A stretch of 8,008 nt of DNA from Armatimonadota bacterium (GCA_023428805.1 JAEYWW010000091.1:1-8008); one strand, 5' to 3'. Shown: positions 1 to 6,023, counted from the first letter of the stretch. The notes: generated from the letters alone by a model not told the origin. Made by a program: numbers and translations.

Positions 1-149
1 TTGCGGAAGTGCGGCCCGAATTGACGGTAGGCTTTGGCGGCGGATTTTCGATGCGCCTTCTCGAGGTTCAGCCCTCCGGTCGAAAGCGCATGAGCGGGGC
101 CGAATTCGCCAACGGGGCACGATTGATGCCCGGAGAGAGTTTAATTTGA
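1..149 (+). CDS. fmt: Methionyl-tRNA formyltransferase, C-terminal end (partial)
   Basis: Only the last 48 codons are in the window; the reading frame enters from the left edge (first full codon at position 3) and stops with TGA at 147-149. The tail contains LLEVQPSGRKRMSGAEFANG followed by ARLMPGE, which matches the conserved end of the Fmt C-terminal domain, where a 'leVQpeGKkrMsa.dFlrG.rl.pGe' pattern closes the protein. Fmt transfers a formyl group from 10-formyl-tetrahydrofolate to Met-tRNAfMet in the cytoplasm for translation initiation. The catalytic N-terminal domain lies outside the window, so activity cannot be judged. The next gene begins 22 bp downstream on the same strand and may be co-transcribed. 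Identification rests on the short C-terminal signature alone. Confidence 0.8.
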   Translation, partial: AEVRPELTVGFGGGFSMRLLEVQPSGRKRMSGAEFANGARLMPGESLI

Positions 150-171
150 AGACAGGGATGGTTGACGTCAG

Positions 172-1440
172 ATGAATCGCAAAGTCGGCATTCGCATGGT
201 GATCGGGCTCTTCGCCATCGCCGCGCTCTACCTCGGTTACTGGTGGTTCTCCAACTACTCGCTGGACACCGATGGCAATGCCAAGAACAACACCGTCGGC
301 ATGATCGCGGCGATCCGCAATGGCGAATCTGGCCCCCAGGCGGTGCTCTTCAAAGAAGACGGCACCGAAGTCGCCTCCAACGGGTTCAATGCGGGCAATA
401 CCGACCGCGAAATCAGTTGGTCGCCCGACGGAAACCACATCTACTTCTCGAGCGACCGGGCGGGCGAGTCATACAACATCTTCCGCTGGAATCCGGGCTC
501 AAACAAGGTCGAACAACGTTCCTTGGAAACAGGCCGCTCCCAAAGCGCCCCAACTTGGGGGACTCCCGATCATCCCAGCTTCACCACCGACGGTTTGATC
601 GTCGCGGGCGGCGCAGTCTTCCGCTACATCCCCAAGCTCAAGCGAGCGGAGCAGATTCTGCCTCCCGCATCGAAAGAGGCGGCGCTTGACCAAGAAGGCG
701 GACGCCAGAGCGCAATGGCCATCTACGAGAAGATCGGCACCAGCTTCAAGGACGCCCGATGGGGCCCCGGCCGGCAAGTCATCTTCGCGGTCATGCGCCG
801 GGACGAGGGCGAGGTCTTTGTCATCAACTACATGGTCACCGGCCCGGATGGCCAGCCGATCCCGCCAATCCCGGTGATCGCGGGAGACGAAATCCAAATG
901 GATGTCGGGCCCGACGGAACCGCCGTCATCGCCGTCCGGAACTGCCAATTCCCCGATCCCGAGAATGTGCCGGACGAATACCTGAAAGACGGCAAGCCAG
1001 TAGTGCCGTACAAACATGGGCTTGAAATGATCCGGGTTGAATCCGACCTGCGCCCCATTCGGGCCCCCATTGTCGCTTTTTTTGACGACAATGTCATCTT
1101 TGTAGACCCTGCCATTTCCCCTGCGGGCGATGAAATCGCCGTCAGCGTCGCGGGCATCCAGAATGGGCAGGACATCATGCCGAAGGGGCTTGCGCTTGTG
1201 GCATTGAAGCCCACAACCCAAGAATCGCCGCCGATCCAAACTCCGATTCTGGAAGGCCCCATCACCAAGCCGCGCTGGAGCGGAGATGGTGCCCGTTATG
1301 TTTTCCTGAAGGATGAAGCGGGCGGCAAACGGTCGGTCTACACGGCGGACAAGGACGGGTCTGGCGAGTCGATGATCAGCACGTCAGGCGACGACTTCGA
1401 CATTCCGTCGTTCAGCCCCCAGGTTCCCGCATCTTCTTGA
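172..1440 (+). CDS. Membrane-anchored PD40/TolB-like beta-propeller protein, function unknown
   Basis: A 422-residue protein with a short basic N-terminus (MNRKVGIR) and one hydrophobic segment at about residues 9-27, without a clear signal-peptidase site; most likely a signal anchor leaving the rest in the periplasm. The body contains repeated strands of PD40 (WD40-like) type: ISWSPDGNHIYFSSDR at about 80-95, ARWGPGRQVIFAVMRRDEG near 195-213, AISPAGDEIAVSV near 314-326, and PRWSGDGARYVFLKDEAGG near 367-385, ending in a blade with TADKDGSGE. Such repeats build propellers like the TolB C-terminal domain and serve in protein contacts; no catalytic residues are apparent. The N-terminal TolB domain is absent, so this is not TolB itself. 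An in-frame TGA at 163-165 excludes an earlier start; the Shine-Dalgarno is weak (AGGG at 154-157). The gene follows fmt by 22 bp, and its last 29 bp overlap the converging rfaE2. Family assignment is fairly firm; the role is unknown. Confidence 0.75.
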   Translation: MNRKVGIRMVIGLFAIAALYLGYWWFSNYSLDTDGNAKNNTVGMIAAIRNGESGPQAVLFKEDGTEVASNGFNAGNTDREISWSPDGNHIYFSSDRAGESYNIFRWNPGSNKVEQRSLETGRSQSAPTWGTPDHPSFTTDGLIVAGGAVFRYIPKLKRAEQILPPASKEAALDQEGGRQSAMAIYEKIGTSFKDARWGPGRQVIFAVMRRDEGEVFVINYMVTGPDGQPIPPIPVIAGDEIQMDVGPDGTAVIAVRNCQFPDPENVPDEYLKDGKPVVPYKHGLEMIRVESDLRPIRAPIVAFFDDNVIFVDPAISPAGDEIAVSVAGIQNGQDIMPKGLALVALKPTTQESPPIQTPILEGPITKPRWSGDGARYVFLKDEAGGKRSVYTADKDGSGESMISTSGDDFDIPSFSPQVPASS

Positions 1441-1870
1441 CGATGTTCGTGGTGGACCGCCCTTCCAGAAGCGGGATCACCACGACCTTTCCGCCGTAGG
1501 CGCGGACGGTCGGGGTTTCCGGCAGACTCTCGGGGTCATAGTCTCCGCCTTTCACGTGAACATCAGGGCGAAGTTTTTCAAGAAGCGCGACGGGTGTGTC
1601 TTCTCCGAAGCTGACCACTGCATCCACACATCGCAGCGCGGCGATGACAGCCGCCCGGTCTTCAAGAGTGTTGATCGGCCTCTCCGGTCCCTTGCCCAGC
1701 CTTCGGACACTCTCATCTGAGTTGAGCCCGACGACCAGCATATCACCCAGCTCCCGCGCTGATTCCAAGCTCTTGATGTGCCCTGCGTGGATGATGTCGA
1801 AGACGCCGTTGGTGAAGACCAGAGTCTTCCCTCCTCTCAACGACTGGATTTCTTCGACGGTCTTCAGCAT
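1412..1870 (-). CDS. rfaE2: D-glycero-beta-D-manno-heptose 1-phosphate adenylyltransferase (stand-alone RfaE2)
   Basis: A 152-residue cytidylyltransferase-fold protein, the size expected for a separate RfaE2 (the C-terminal half of HldE in E. coli). It adenylylates heptose 1-phosphate with ATP to give ADP-D-glycero-beta-D-manno-heptose, the precursor of the donor used for LPS inner core. Visible motifs: VFTNGVFDIIHAGHIKSL with the nucleotide-binding HxGH at residues 28-31, GLNSDESVRRLGKGPERP at 48-65, VKGGDY at 106-111, and the closing GRSTTNIVKKM at 137-147. Start ATG at 1870 has a good AGGAG eight bases upstream, located inside the end of the preceding heptosyltransferase gene; the two overlap by 7 bp. 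It is the last gene of the LPS operon. The RfaE1 kinase half, GmhA, GmhB and the HldD epimerase are not in the window. The 3' end overlaps the converging propeller gene by 29 bp, leaving no room for a separate terminator. Confidence 0.92.
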   Translation of the reverse strand: MLKTVEEIQSLRGGKTLVFTNGVFDIIHAGHIKSLESARELGDMLVVGLNSDESVRRLGKGPERPINTLEDRAAVIAALRCVDAVVSFGEDTPVALLEKLRPDVHVKGGDYDPESLPETPTVRAYGGKVVVIPLLEGRSTTNIVKKMREPGG

Positions 1871-2772
1871 CCCTTCAGCTCCTGCATCATCGAATCTGCC
1901 TCGACAGCCGGATCAAGCGAATGGCAGCGATGAATCTGCCCATACGGGCACGATCGCTCTGGCCGCGTGAGGAGATAGAGGCCAAATGCGGGCTTTTTGA
2001 GCGCGGCCGCCAAGTGGGTCGAGCCCGTGTCTCCACCCAGGTGCATCACGGATTGGCTGATCAACGCGATCAATTCTCCGAGCGATGTCCTGCCGATCAG
2101 GTCAATCGGCCTGCATTGGGCGTGGCTTTGAATCTCTTGGAATGCCTCCTGACCATCAGGGCCGCCGATGAAGGCGACCCGTGCCCCTTCGTTCATCAGG
2201 CGGTCAGCGACTTTTGCGAAATTCTCCGCGGGCCACCTCTTCGAAGCCCATCCCGCGCCGCCATTCATCACCACAAGCGGCCCCTCACCCTCCACCTTGG
2301 CCTCAACGTTCTTGATGTCAGCCGGAGTCGGCTCCAGGGCAAACTCAGCAAATCCCGCCTCTCCACCAGCGGCGCGAGCGACATCCAAGTACTGATCGAC
2401 AATATGGATTGAACTGGGATCGGGCTTGACCGCCTGGGAGAACAGGGATGAGAATTCGCGCTGCCAGTGATAGCCCAGCCGGGTTTTTGCTCTGGCCAGA
2501 CCAACGGGAATCGCACTTTTGAGAAGCCCCTGCATATCCAGAGCAGCGTCAAATTCGCCCAAGCCCCGCACCTGCTCCTTCAGATTTCCGAACTGCTTCT
2601 CCGCGACGATCACCTGATCGACGGCCCGGCAACGTTCGACAATGGAGGCGAAGCGGCGATCCACTATCCAAGCTACTTCGCAGTCAGAGTGGCCCGCTTT
2701 CAGAGCCGCCGCGACCGGCAAAGTGCAGATCACATCACCCATCGAACTGAAGCGGCTAATGAGAAAACGCAC
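1864..2772 (-). CDS. waaC: GT9 heptosyltransferase, WaaC-like (heptosyltransferase I type)
   Basis: 302 residues with a GTG start at 2772. This start gives VRFLISRFSSMGDVICTLP, placing the probable catalytic Asp at residue 13 in SSMGDV, as in E. coli WaaC. A GGAG lies seven bases upstream. The longer form from ATG 2808 adds an Arg-rich 12-residue leader (MFERRWRCWRNR) not seen in the family and has a deeper overlap with the gene before it, so I reject it. Other GT9 marks are DMQGLLKSAIP in the N-terminal Rossmann lobe, KRWPAENFAKVADRL, and the nucleotide-sugar binding GGDTGSTHLAAAL at about 246-258. WaaC adds the first L-glycero-D-manno-heptose from ADP-heptose to Kdo2-lipid A at the cytoplasmic face of the inner membrane. 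It overlaps the upstream GT9 gene by 17 bp and the downstream rfaE2 by 7 bp. Acceptor specificity (HepI versus another core position) is inferred from similarity to WaaC. Confidence 0.82.
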   Translation of the reverse strand: MRFLISRFSSMGDVICTLPVAAALKAGHSDCEVAWIVDRRFASIVERCRAVDQVIVAEKQFGNLKEQVRGLGEFDAALDMQGLLKSAIPVGLARAKTRLGYHWQREFSSLFSQAVKPDPSSIHIVDQYLDVARAAGGEAGFAEFALEPTPADIKNVEAKVEGEGPLVVMNGGAGWASKRWPAENFAKVADRLMNEGARVAFIGGPDGQEAFQEIQSHAQCRPIDLIGRTSLGELIALISQSVMHLGGDTGSTHLAAALKKPAFGLYLLTRPERSCPYGQIHRCHSLDPAVEADSMMQELKGC

Positions 2773-3709
2773 GCGATTTCTCCAGCAACGCCAGCGCCTC
2801 TCGAACAACCTGCTCCGGCGGCACAGATGCAGGATTCACACCTTCGTGGAGCACAGTTCCATTCTTTGTCCAGGGCCGGTAACGCTCCGGCTTCATCGGC
2901 CCAAAAATGCTGACGACCGGAACTCCAAAAGCAGCGGCAGCGTGCCCGGTTCCCGTGTCCGCAGCGAGATGGACCTTGCTTTCGGCGACAAACGCGAGCG
3001 ACTCATTCAGAGTAAGTTTTCCATTCATGGCCTCGGTTCCAGGCACCGCCGGGTCGCCCGGCCCTCCCACGGTCACCAATCGGCATCCACTCGATTGAAG
3101 CCCCTCCGCGACCTTGGCCCAGAGATCGACCGGATAGGCCTTGCCTGGACCGCCCGCTCCCGTCTGGATGGTGATCATCGGCCCCATCTCCTTCGCCCTT
3201 GACCTCTCTGCGTTCAGCGCCGGCATGATTGGGAGATCGGGCAGGGTCAAATCTTCCCGCCACATCCGAACAACCGCCATGCCGCGTTCAACCTCGTGAG
3301 TTGCCCCATCCAAGCTGGCAACCGGATTCCAGACTTTGGCCAAAGGATCGGTCCCGCCCACGGACCACTTCTGCTTGGGATTGGCGAGCCAGAGCGCGAG
3401 AGCGGTCTTTGAGTGCCCCTGCAGGTCAAGCCCGACGTCAAACCGCATCTTCCGAAGCCCGAAGTAGAAGCCCAACTGCTCGCGCCACCGCTTTGCGGAC
3501 CAAACCCTCCACTTCCACCCTTCACGGTCGAAAAGGAATGTTTCGTTCACCAGCGATGGCGCGGCGATGACTGGCCGGCAGCGGGGCTGCACCGCCCAGG
3601 TGATGTGGGAATTTGGCTCCGCATTTCGGATGGCGGTCACCGGCCAGGCCGCCATGACGCAATCGCCTATGGCGGTGAACCTGAGGATCAGAACGCGTGG
3701 AGAGCTCAT
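2756..3709 (-). CDS. GT9 glycosyltransferase, LPS heptosyltransferase family
   Basis: 317 residues from ATG 3709. That start forms an ATGA overlap with the stop of the upstream acyltransferase gene, has GGAAGAAG just upstream, and begins MSSPRVLILRFTAIGDCVMA, the standard GT9 N-terminus with a conserved Asp (residue 16). A longer form from 3739 adds ten residues with no family support. Further signatures are DVGLDLQGHSKTALAL in the first lobe, GAGGPGKAYPVDLWAKVAEGL, and the donor-binding DTGTGHAAAAFGVP at about 251-264 followed by SIFGPMKPERYRPW. The protein should transfer heptose (or another sugar) from an ADP-activated donor during inner-core assembly in the cytoplasm. It is quite different in sequence from the neighbouring WaaC-like protein, so the two probably act on successive core positions; this one could be the WaaF (HepII) or a HepIII/IV-type enzyme. 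The stop (TAG, 2756-2758) lies inside the next gene, 17 bp past its GTG start. Confidence 0.82.
   Translation of the reverse strand: MSSPRVLILRFTAIGDCVMAAWPVTAIRNAEPNSHITWAVQPRCRPVIAAPSLVNETFLFDREGWKWRVWSAKRWREQLGFYFGLRKMRFDVGLDLQGHSKTALALWLANPKQKWSVGGTDPLAKVWNPVASLDGATHEVERGMAVVRMWREDLTLPDLPIMPALNAERSRAKEMGPMITIQTGAGGPGKAYPVDLWAKVAEGLQSSGCRLVTVGGPGDPAVPGTEAMNGKLTLNESLAFVAESKVHLAADTGTGHAAAAFGVPVVSIFGPMKPERYRPWTKNGTVLHEGVNPASVPPEQVVREALALLEKSRAFSH
2778..2784 (-). promoter_or_regulatory. Ribosome binding site deciding the GTG start of the WaaC-like gene
   Basis: On the minus strand TGGAGAA stands with its GGAG seven bases before GTG 2772. It selects that GTG over the upstream ATG at 2808, whose extra residues do not match the GT9 family. 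The site is embedded in the 3' end of the preceding GT9 gene, consistent with translational coupling. Confidence 0.65.
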
Positions 3710-4602
3710 ATCAGCTTCTTCCGCCGCGCTGCACGCCACTTGTCATGCATCCACAGGTACTGCTCGGGATGCTGGCGAATCGCATCTTCCAGCCAGGCGT
3801 AATAGGCCCGCATCATGCCTTCACCCTTTGCGCCGTCACATTCAATCGGCTGGAGTTCGGGGGCAACTGAAAGACGATACCGACAGGGACCGATCCGCGC
3901 GCAGAAGCCCGCAATAACGGGGGCCTTCGTTCGCTCGGCGAGCACTCCAGGGCCGAGGGTCGTGCCTGCAAGCTTGCCAAAGAAGGGGATGTAGGCTTCC
4001 TTGGCGTTCTGATCCGGGAGGATCGCGACCACCTCATTGGCTCTGAGATTGGCGATGATCTGCCGGGCGGCGTTGCCTCTGGGAATGATCTTGGCACCGG
4101 AAAGTGACCGCAGTTGATTGACGCCGCTGTTCACATTCGCGTCGTCGGCATCACGGATGACCACGCTGAAGGGGATGCCTTTGCTCGCCACCCACGCCCC
4201 GACCAACTCCCAATTCCCGAAATGACCGGTCAACACGAGAACTCCCTTGCCTTGATTCACCGCCTTTTCGAAATGCTCATAGCCTTCGATTTCGACAATC
4301 ATCTCTTCAAGCTGACCCTGAGTGCGGCTCTGGCTCCGCAGGAACTCCGCCCCAACGATGCCGAAATGCTCGAACTGGCGCCACATGACCTCCTCCCGTT
4401 TCTCTGGAGTCCATTCGGGAAAGGCAAGTTCCAAATTGGCGAGAACGCGATGGCGGCGTTTCCCCATGAAACGGCCGATCAGGCGGCCGACAAACGCGCC
4501 AAATCTTTCGGCGCCGCGCGGAGACAGGCGGCGCACGATGCCTGTCGCGATGGACATGCCCACGTGCGCGGCGCGGCCCTCAAATTTCTTTCGCCGTTTC
4601 AT
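3706..4602 (-). CDS. lpxL: Lipid A secondary acyltransferase (LpxL/HtrB family)
   Basis: 298 residues, close to the roughly 300 of the family. The catalytic HxxxxE is present as HFGNWE at residues 127-132 within VLVLTGHFGNWELVGAW. Before it comes the typical RRHRVLANLELAFPEWTPEKR at about 49-69, and after it ILPDQNAKEAYIPFFGKLAGT at about 193-214, a stretch matching the family's second conserved block. The C-terminus has YYAWLEDAIRQHPEQYLWMHDKW, the common PeqYlW.H.rw ending. Members move an acyl chain from acyl-ACP onto lipid A (or related acceptors) at the inner membrane. The N-terminal membrane segment is poor: only a short, mostly amphipathic stretch at about 14-24 after a basic MKRRKK. 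ATG 4602 lies inside the end of lpxK (23-bp overlap) with a weak ribosome site; ATG 4557 (residue 16) is a possible alternative. Which acyl position it modifies (LpxL-like, LpxM-like) cannot be told. Confidence 0.86.
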   Translation of the reverse strand: MKRRKKFEGRAAHVGMSIATGIVRRLSPRGAERFGAFVGRLIGRFMGKRRHRVLANLELAFPEWTPEKREEVMWRQFEHFGIVGAEFLRSQSRTQGQLEEMIVEIEGYEHFEKAVNQGKGVLVLTGHFGNWELVGAWVASKGIPFSVVIRDADDANVNSGVNQLRSLSGAKIIPRGNAARQIIANLRANEVVAILPDQNAKEAYIPFFGKLAGTTLGPGVLAERTKAPVIAGFCARIGPCRYRLSVAPELQPIECDGAKGEGMMRAYYAWLEDAIRQHPEQYLWMHDKWRAARRKKLI

Positions 4603-5557
4603 TCAGCCGATCACTCAACCAAGCACGAAATTCCGCTTCCGGAGTGATGCGCGCCTCATGGGTCGCGATCAAAATCGTGCGGTCCGCCAAGTCGTTTCTA
4701 CGCCGGAGCTTCATCCAATCCTTGCCGGTCACAATGATCGGGATTTCGGCGTCAAAACGGTCCAGAAGCGTACCTGCCGTCATCGGGTCGTGATCGGGCA
4801 GGGCATGGAAGTCTCGGACCTTCACTCCCGCCTGCATCACCGACTCACGAAACCGCTCCGGCCTGCCAATTGCGCAGAGAATGCTGGCTTCATCGGGAGG
4901 AGGGACCTGCTCTCCCTTCCGATTCAAAAAAGCGGCGGGAGCATGGATGACTTGAAACCTGCCCGGCAGCACTAGATCTGCTCTGCGCTTTCCCCTCCGC
5001 CAAGGCTCACGATATCCGCCCGCCGGGATCGCAAACCTGTTCTTGAGCTCGGGCGGGTCGATGACGATGGTGATGTCCTTGTGGAGGGGGAGATGCTGAA
5101 AGCCATCGTCCATCAGGAGAACCGCTTCCGGGTCGAACTGTTCCGCCAACTCCGCCGTTTTGACGCGCCGCCGTCCGGCGATGATCGCAAGGTCGGGGCG
5201 GAGCCACCGCAGAAGGGCCGTTTCATCGCCCCACTCGGCGGGGTCGAGCGGGCCGTCCGGCGTGATGGCGGTCTCCTCCTGATGCTCCGCTTTGTAGCCA
5301 GGTGTGGACAGAATCACCTTGCGCCCGAGCGATCTGAGAACATCCGCAATGTGGAGCGTGACCGGCGTCTTCCCCGCTCCGCCCGCCAGCAGGCTGCCGA
5401 TGCAGATGACTTGATTTCTGCTTCGGAATGCCTTCTTGAATCCCAAGCGATACATGGATTCGTAGGCGATCCAGCCGCCCGCATAGAGCCACGCGAGCGG
5501 TGCGAGCAGAATCGCCCCCGGCCCCACCTTCTCCCATTGCTCCTCGATCCTCGGCAT
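4580..5557 (-). CDS. lpxK: Tetraacyldisaccharide 4'-kinase
   Basis: 325 residues, the normal LpxK length. LpxK phosphorylates the 4' position of the lipid A disaccharide with ATP at the inner-membrane surface, producing lipid IVA. Seen in order: a hydrophobic/amphipathic N-terminus (about 14-31) for membrane association; the P-loop GSLLAGGAGKTP at 54-65; GDE at 110-112, the region of the catalytic Asp in characterised LpxK; the GRRR patch at 128-131; the hallmark DDGFQH at 150-155; PAGGYREPWRRGKRRAD at 178-194; IGRPERF at 230-236; PDHD at 254-257; and TGKDWMKL near the end. Two signatures depart from the usual form: the P-loop normally reads GNxxxGGtGKTP and the following SRGYG is here STPGYKAEH. 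The first gene of the LPS operon; ATG 5557 is the only ATG/GTG start after an in-frame stop at 5597-5599, with a modest AGG five bases upstream. No clear promoter was recognised in front of it. Confidence 0.93.
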   Translation of the reverse strand: MPRIEEQWEKVGPGAILLAPLAWLYAGGWIAYESMYRLGFKKAFRSRNQVICIGSLLAGGAGKTPVTLHIADVLRSLGRKVILSTPGYKAEHQEETAITPDGPLDPAEWGDETALLRWLRPDLAIIAGRRRVKTAELAEQFDPEAVLLMDDGFQHLPLHKDITIVIDPPELKNRFAIPAGGYREPWRRGKRRADLVLPGRFQVIHAPAAFLNRKGEQVPPPDEASILCAIGRPERFRESVMQAGVKVRDFHALPDHDPMTAGTLLDRFDAEIPIIVTGKDWMKLRRRNDLADRTILIATHEARITPEAEFRAWLSDRLNETAKEI

Positions 5558-5669
5558 TCGAACCTGAGCCTGAATTTTGGCATAGCGGAGGTAATCTCAC
5601 CGGAGGGAGGTTGACACCGAGAATTTTGGGCGACGAGTCTCAAGAATCATCGGTGAAATCCAATTATCT

Positions 5670-5689
5670 TGATATCGTATACAATATCA
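5670..5689. promoter_or_regulatory. 20-bp near-perfect palindrome, putative HicB operator
   Basis: TGATATCGTATACAATATCA is self-complementary at nine of ten base pairs, centred on GTATAC; only the pair formed by C5676 and A5683 breaks the symmetry. It ends 13 bases before the hicA start codon and overlaps the likeliest -10 sequences. HicB proteins with a ribbon-helix-helix or other DNA-binding C-terminus are known to bind palindromes at their own promoter, and a ribbon-helix-helix-like C-terminus is visible in the HicB here. The palindrome is seen directly; its function as an operator is inferred. Confidence 0.6.
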
Positions 5690-5692
5690 TAC

Positions 5693-5697
5693 GGGAG
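5693..5697 (+). promoter_or_regulatory. Ribosome binding site of hicA (fixes the GTG start)
   Basis: GGGAG lies five bases before GTG 5703. This supports the GTG as the toxin start; no ATG in the same frame offers an alternative before the conserved core of the protein. Confidence 0.65.
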
Positions 5698-5702
5698 CAA
5701 TC

Positions 5703-6023
5703 GTGGCGAGATGGCAGAAGCGATTTAGGGCTTGGGCCAGCGCGCGATCACCGATTTCGGTGGATGAGGTGGAACCTCTCCTCCACCGGGTTTTTGGAAG
5801 CCGAGTTGTCGTCCATGAAGGAGGAAGCCACCGCTGGACGGTGGCGGTTCCCGAGCTTGGAGGCCATGAAGATGACTTCCATTTTGGACATTTCGGTGTG
5901 CCCGTGAAGGGTGGACAATGGGTGAAGGCCCGGTACTGCCAGATCGCCTACGAAGCGGCGGAAAGGCTTGGATTGCCCGATGTGGGTGATGATGATGAAG
6001 ATGACACAGGAACAGTGGAATGA
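5703..6023 (+). CDS. hicA: HicA-like mRNA interferase toxin, long variant with acidic tail
   Basis: 106 residues from GTG 5703, longer than the usual 60-80 of HicA. HicA toxins have a dsRBD-like fold and cut mRNA using a conserved His in a Gly-Ser-His motif. Here GGSHRWTVAVP at residues 40-50 supplies that motif (His43), preceded by a helix-like VDEVEPLLHRVFG (20-32). It is followed by a strand-rich DFHFGHFGVPVKGG (58-71), which corresponds to the 'vtvPvH.kk.lk.GT' part of HicA, and a closing helix WVKARYCQIAYEAAERLGL (73-91). Residues 96-101 are an uninterrupted Asp/Glu run (DDDEDD). The downstream gene is a HicB-type antitoxin that overlaps this one by about 23 bp, which strongly supports the assignment. 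Likely autoregulated through the palindrome at 5670-5689. Toxic activity is inferred; the core is divergent, so a non-toxic HicA relative cannot be excluded. Confidence 0.75.
   Translation: MARWQKRFRAWASARSPISVDEVEPLLHRVFGSRVVVHEGGSHRWTVAVPELGGHEDDFHFGHFGVPVKGGQWVKARYCQIAYEAAERLGLPDVGDDDEDDTGTVE

Larger units (their letters stand above)
5558..5702. promoter_or_regulatory. Divergent intergenic region between lpxK and hicA
   Basis: About 145 bp that must hold start signals for the leftward LPS operon and the rightward hicAB pair. The right part (about 5641-5692) is clearly AT-richer than its surroundings. A consensus-like TTGACA sits at 5611-5616 on the plus strand but has no good -10 at 17 bp. 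Possible hicA -10 sequences (TATCTT at 5665-5670, TATACA at 5678-5683) lie beside or inside the palindrome described separately. No clean sigma-70 promoter is visible for lpxK, so both transcription starts remain unplaced. Confidence 0.45.

Noticed and set aside
499..1239. Long open frame on the minus strand (246 codons) opposite the propeller gene.
   Set aside because: Its translation has no family resemblance or domain logic, and it mirrors the GC-rich codon pattern of the plus-strand PD40 gene, which has clear repeats.
4114..4647. Plus-strand frames of 177 and 217 codons opposite the lpxL and lpxK genes (also 5081-5614).
   Set aside because: Antisense shadows of genes with strong motifs; the translations are low-complexity and rich in Arg and Pro, with no recognisable domain.
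5611..5616. TTGACA, a perfect -35 consensus hexamer before hicA.
   Set aside because: No acceptable -10 at 16-18 bp downstream; the likelier -10 sequences are about 50 bases further on, so it is not annotated as a promoter on its own.
5500..5907. Plus-strand open frame of 135 codons crossing the lpxK start, the intergenic region and hicA.
   Set aside because: It ignores the promoter-like AT-rich region and palindrome, has no ribosome site fitting its start, and the overlapping lpxK and hicA frames have real family matches.
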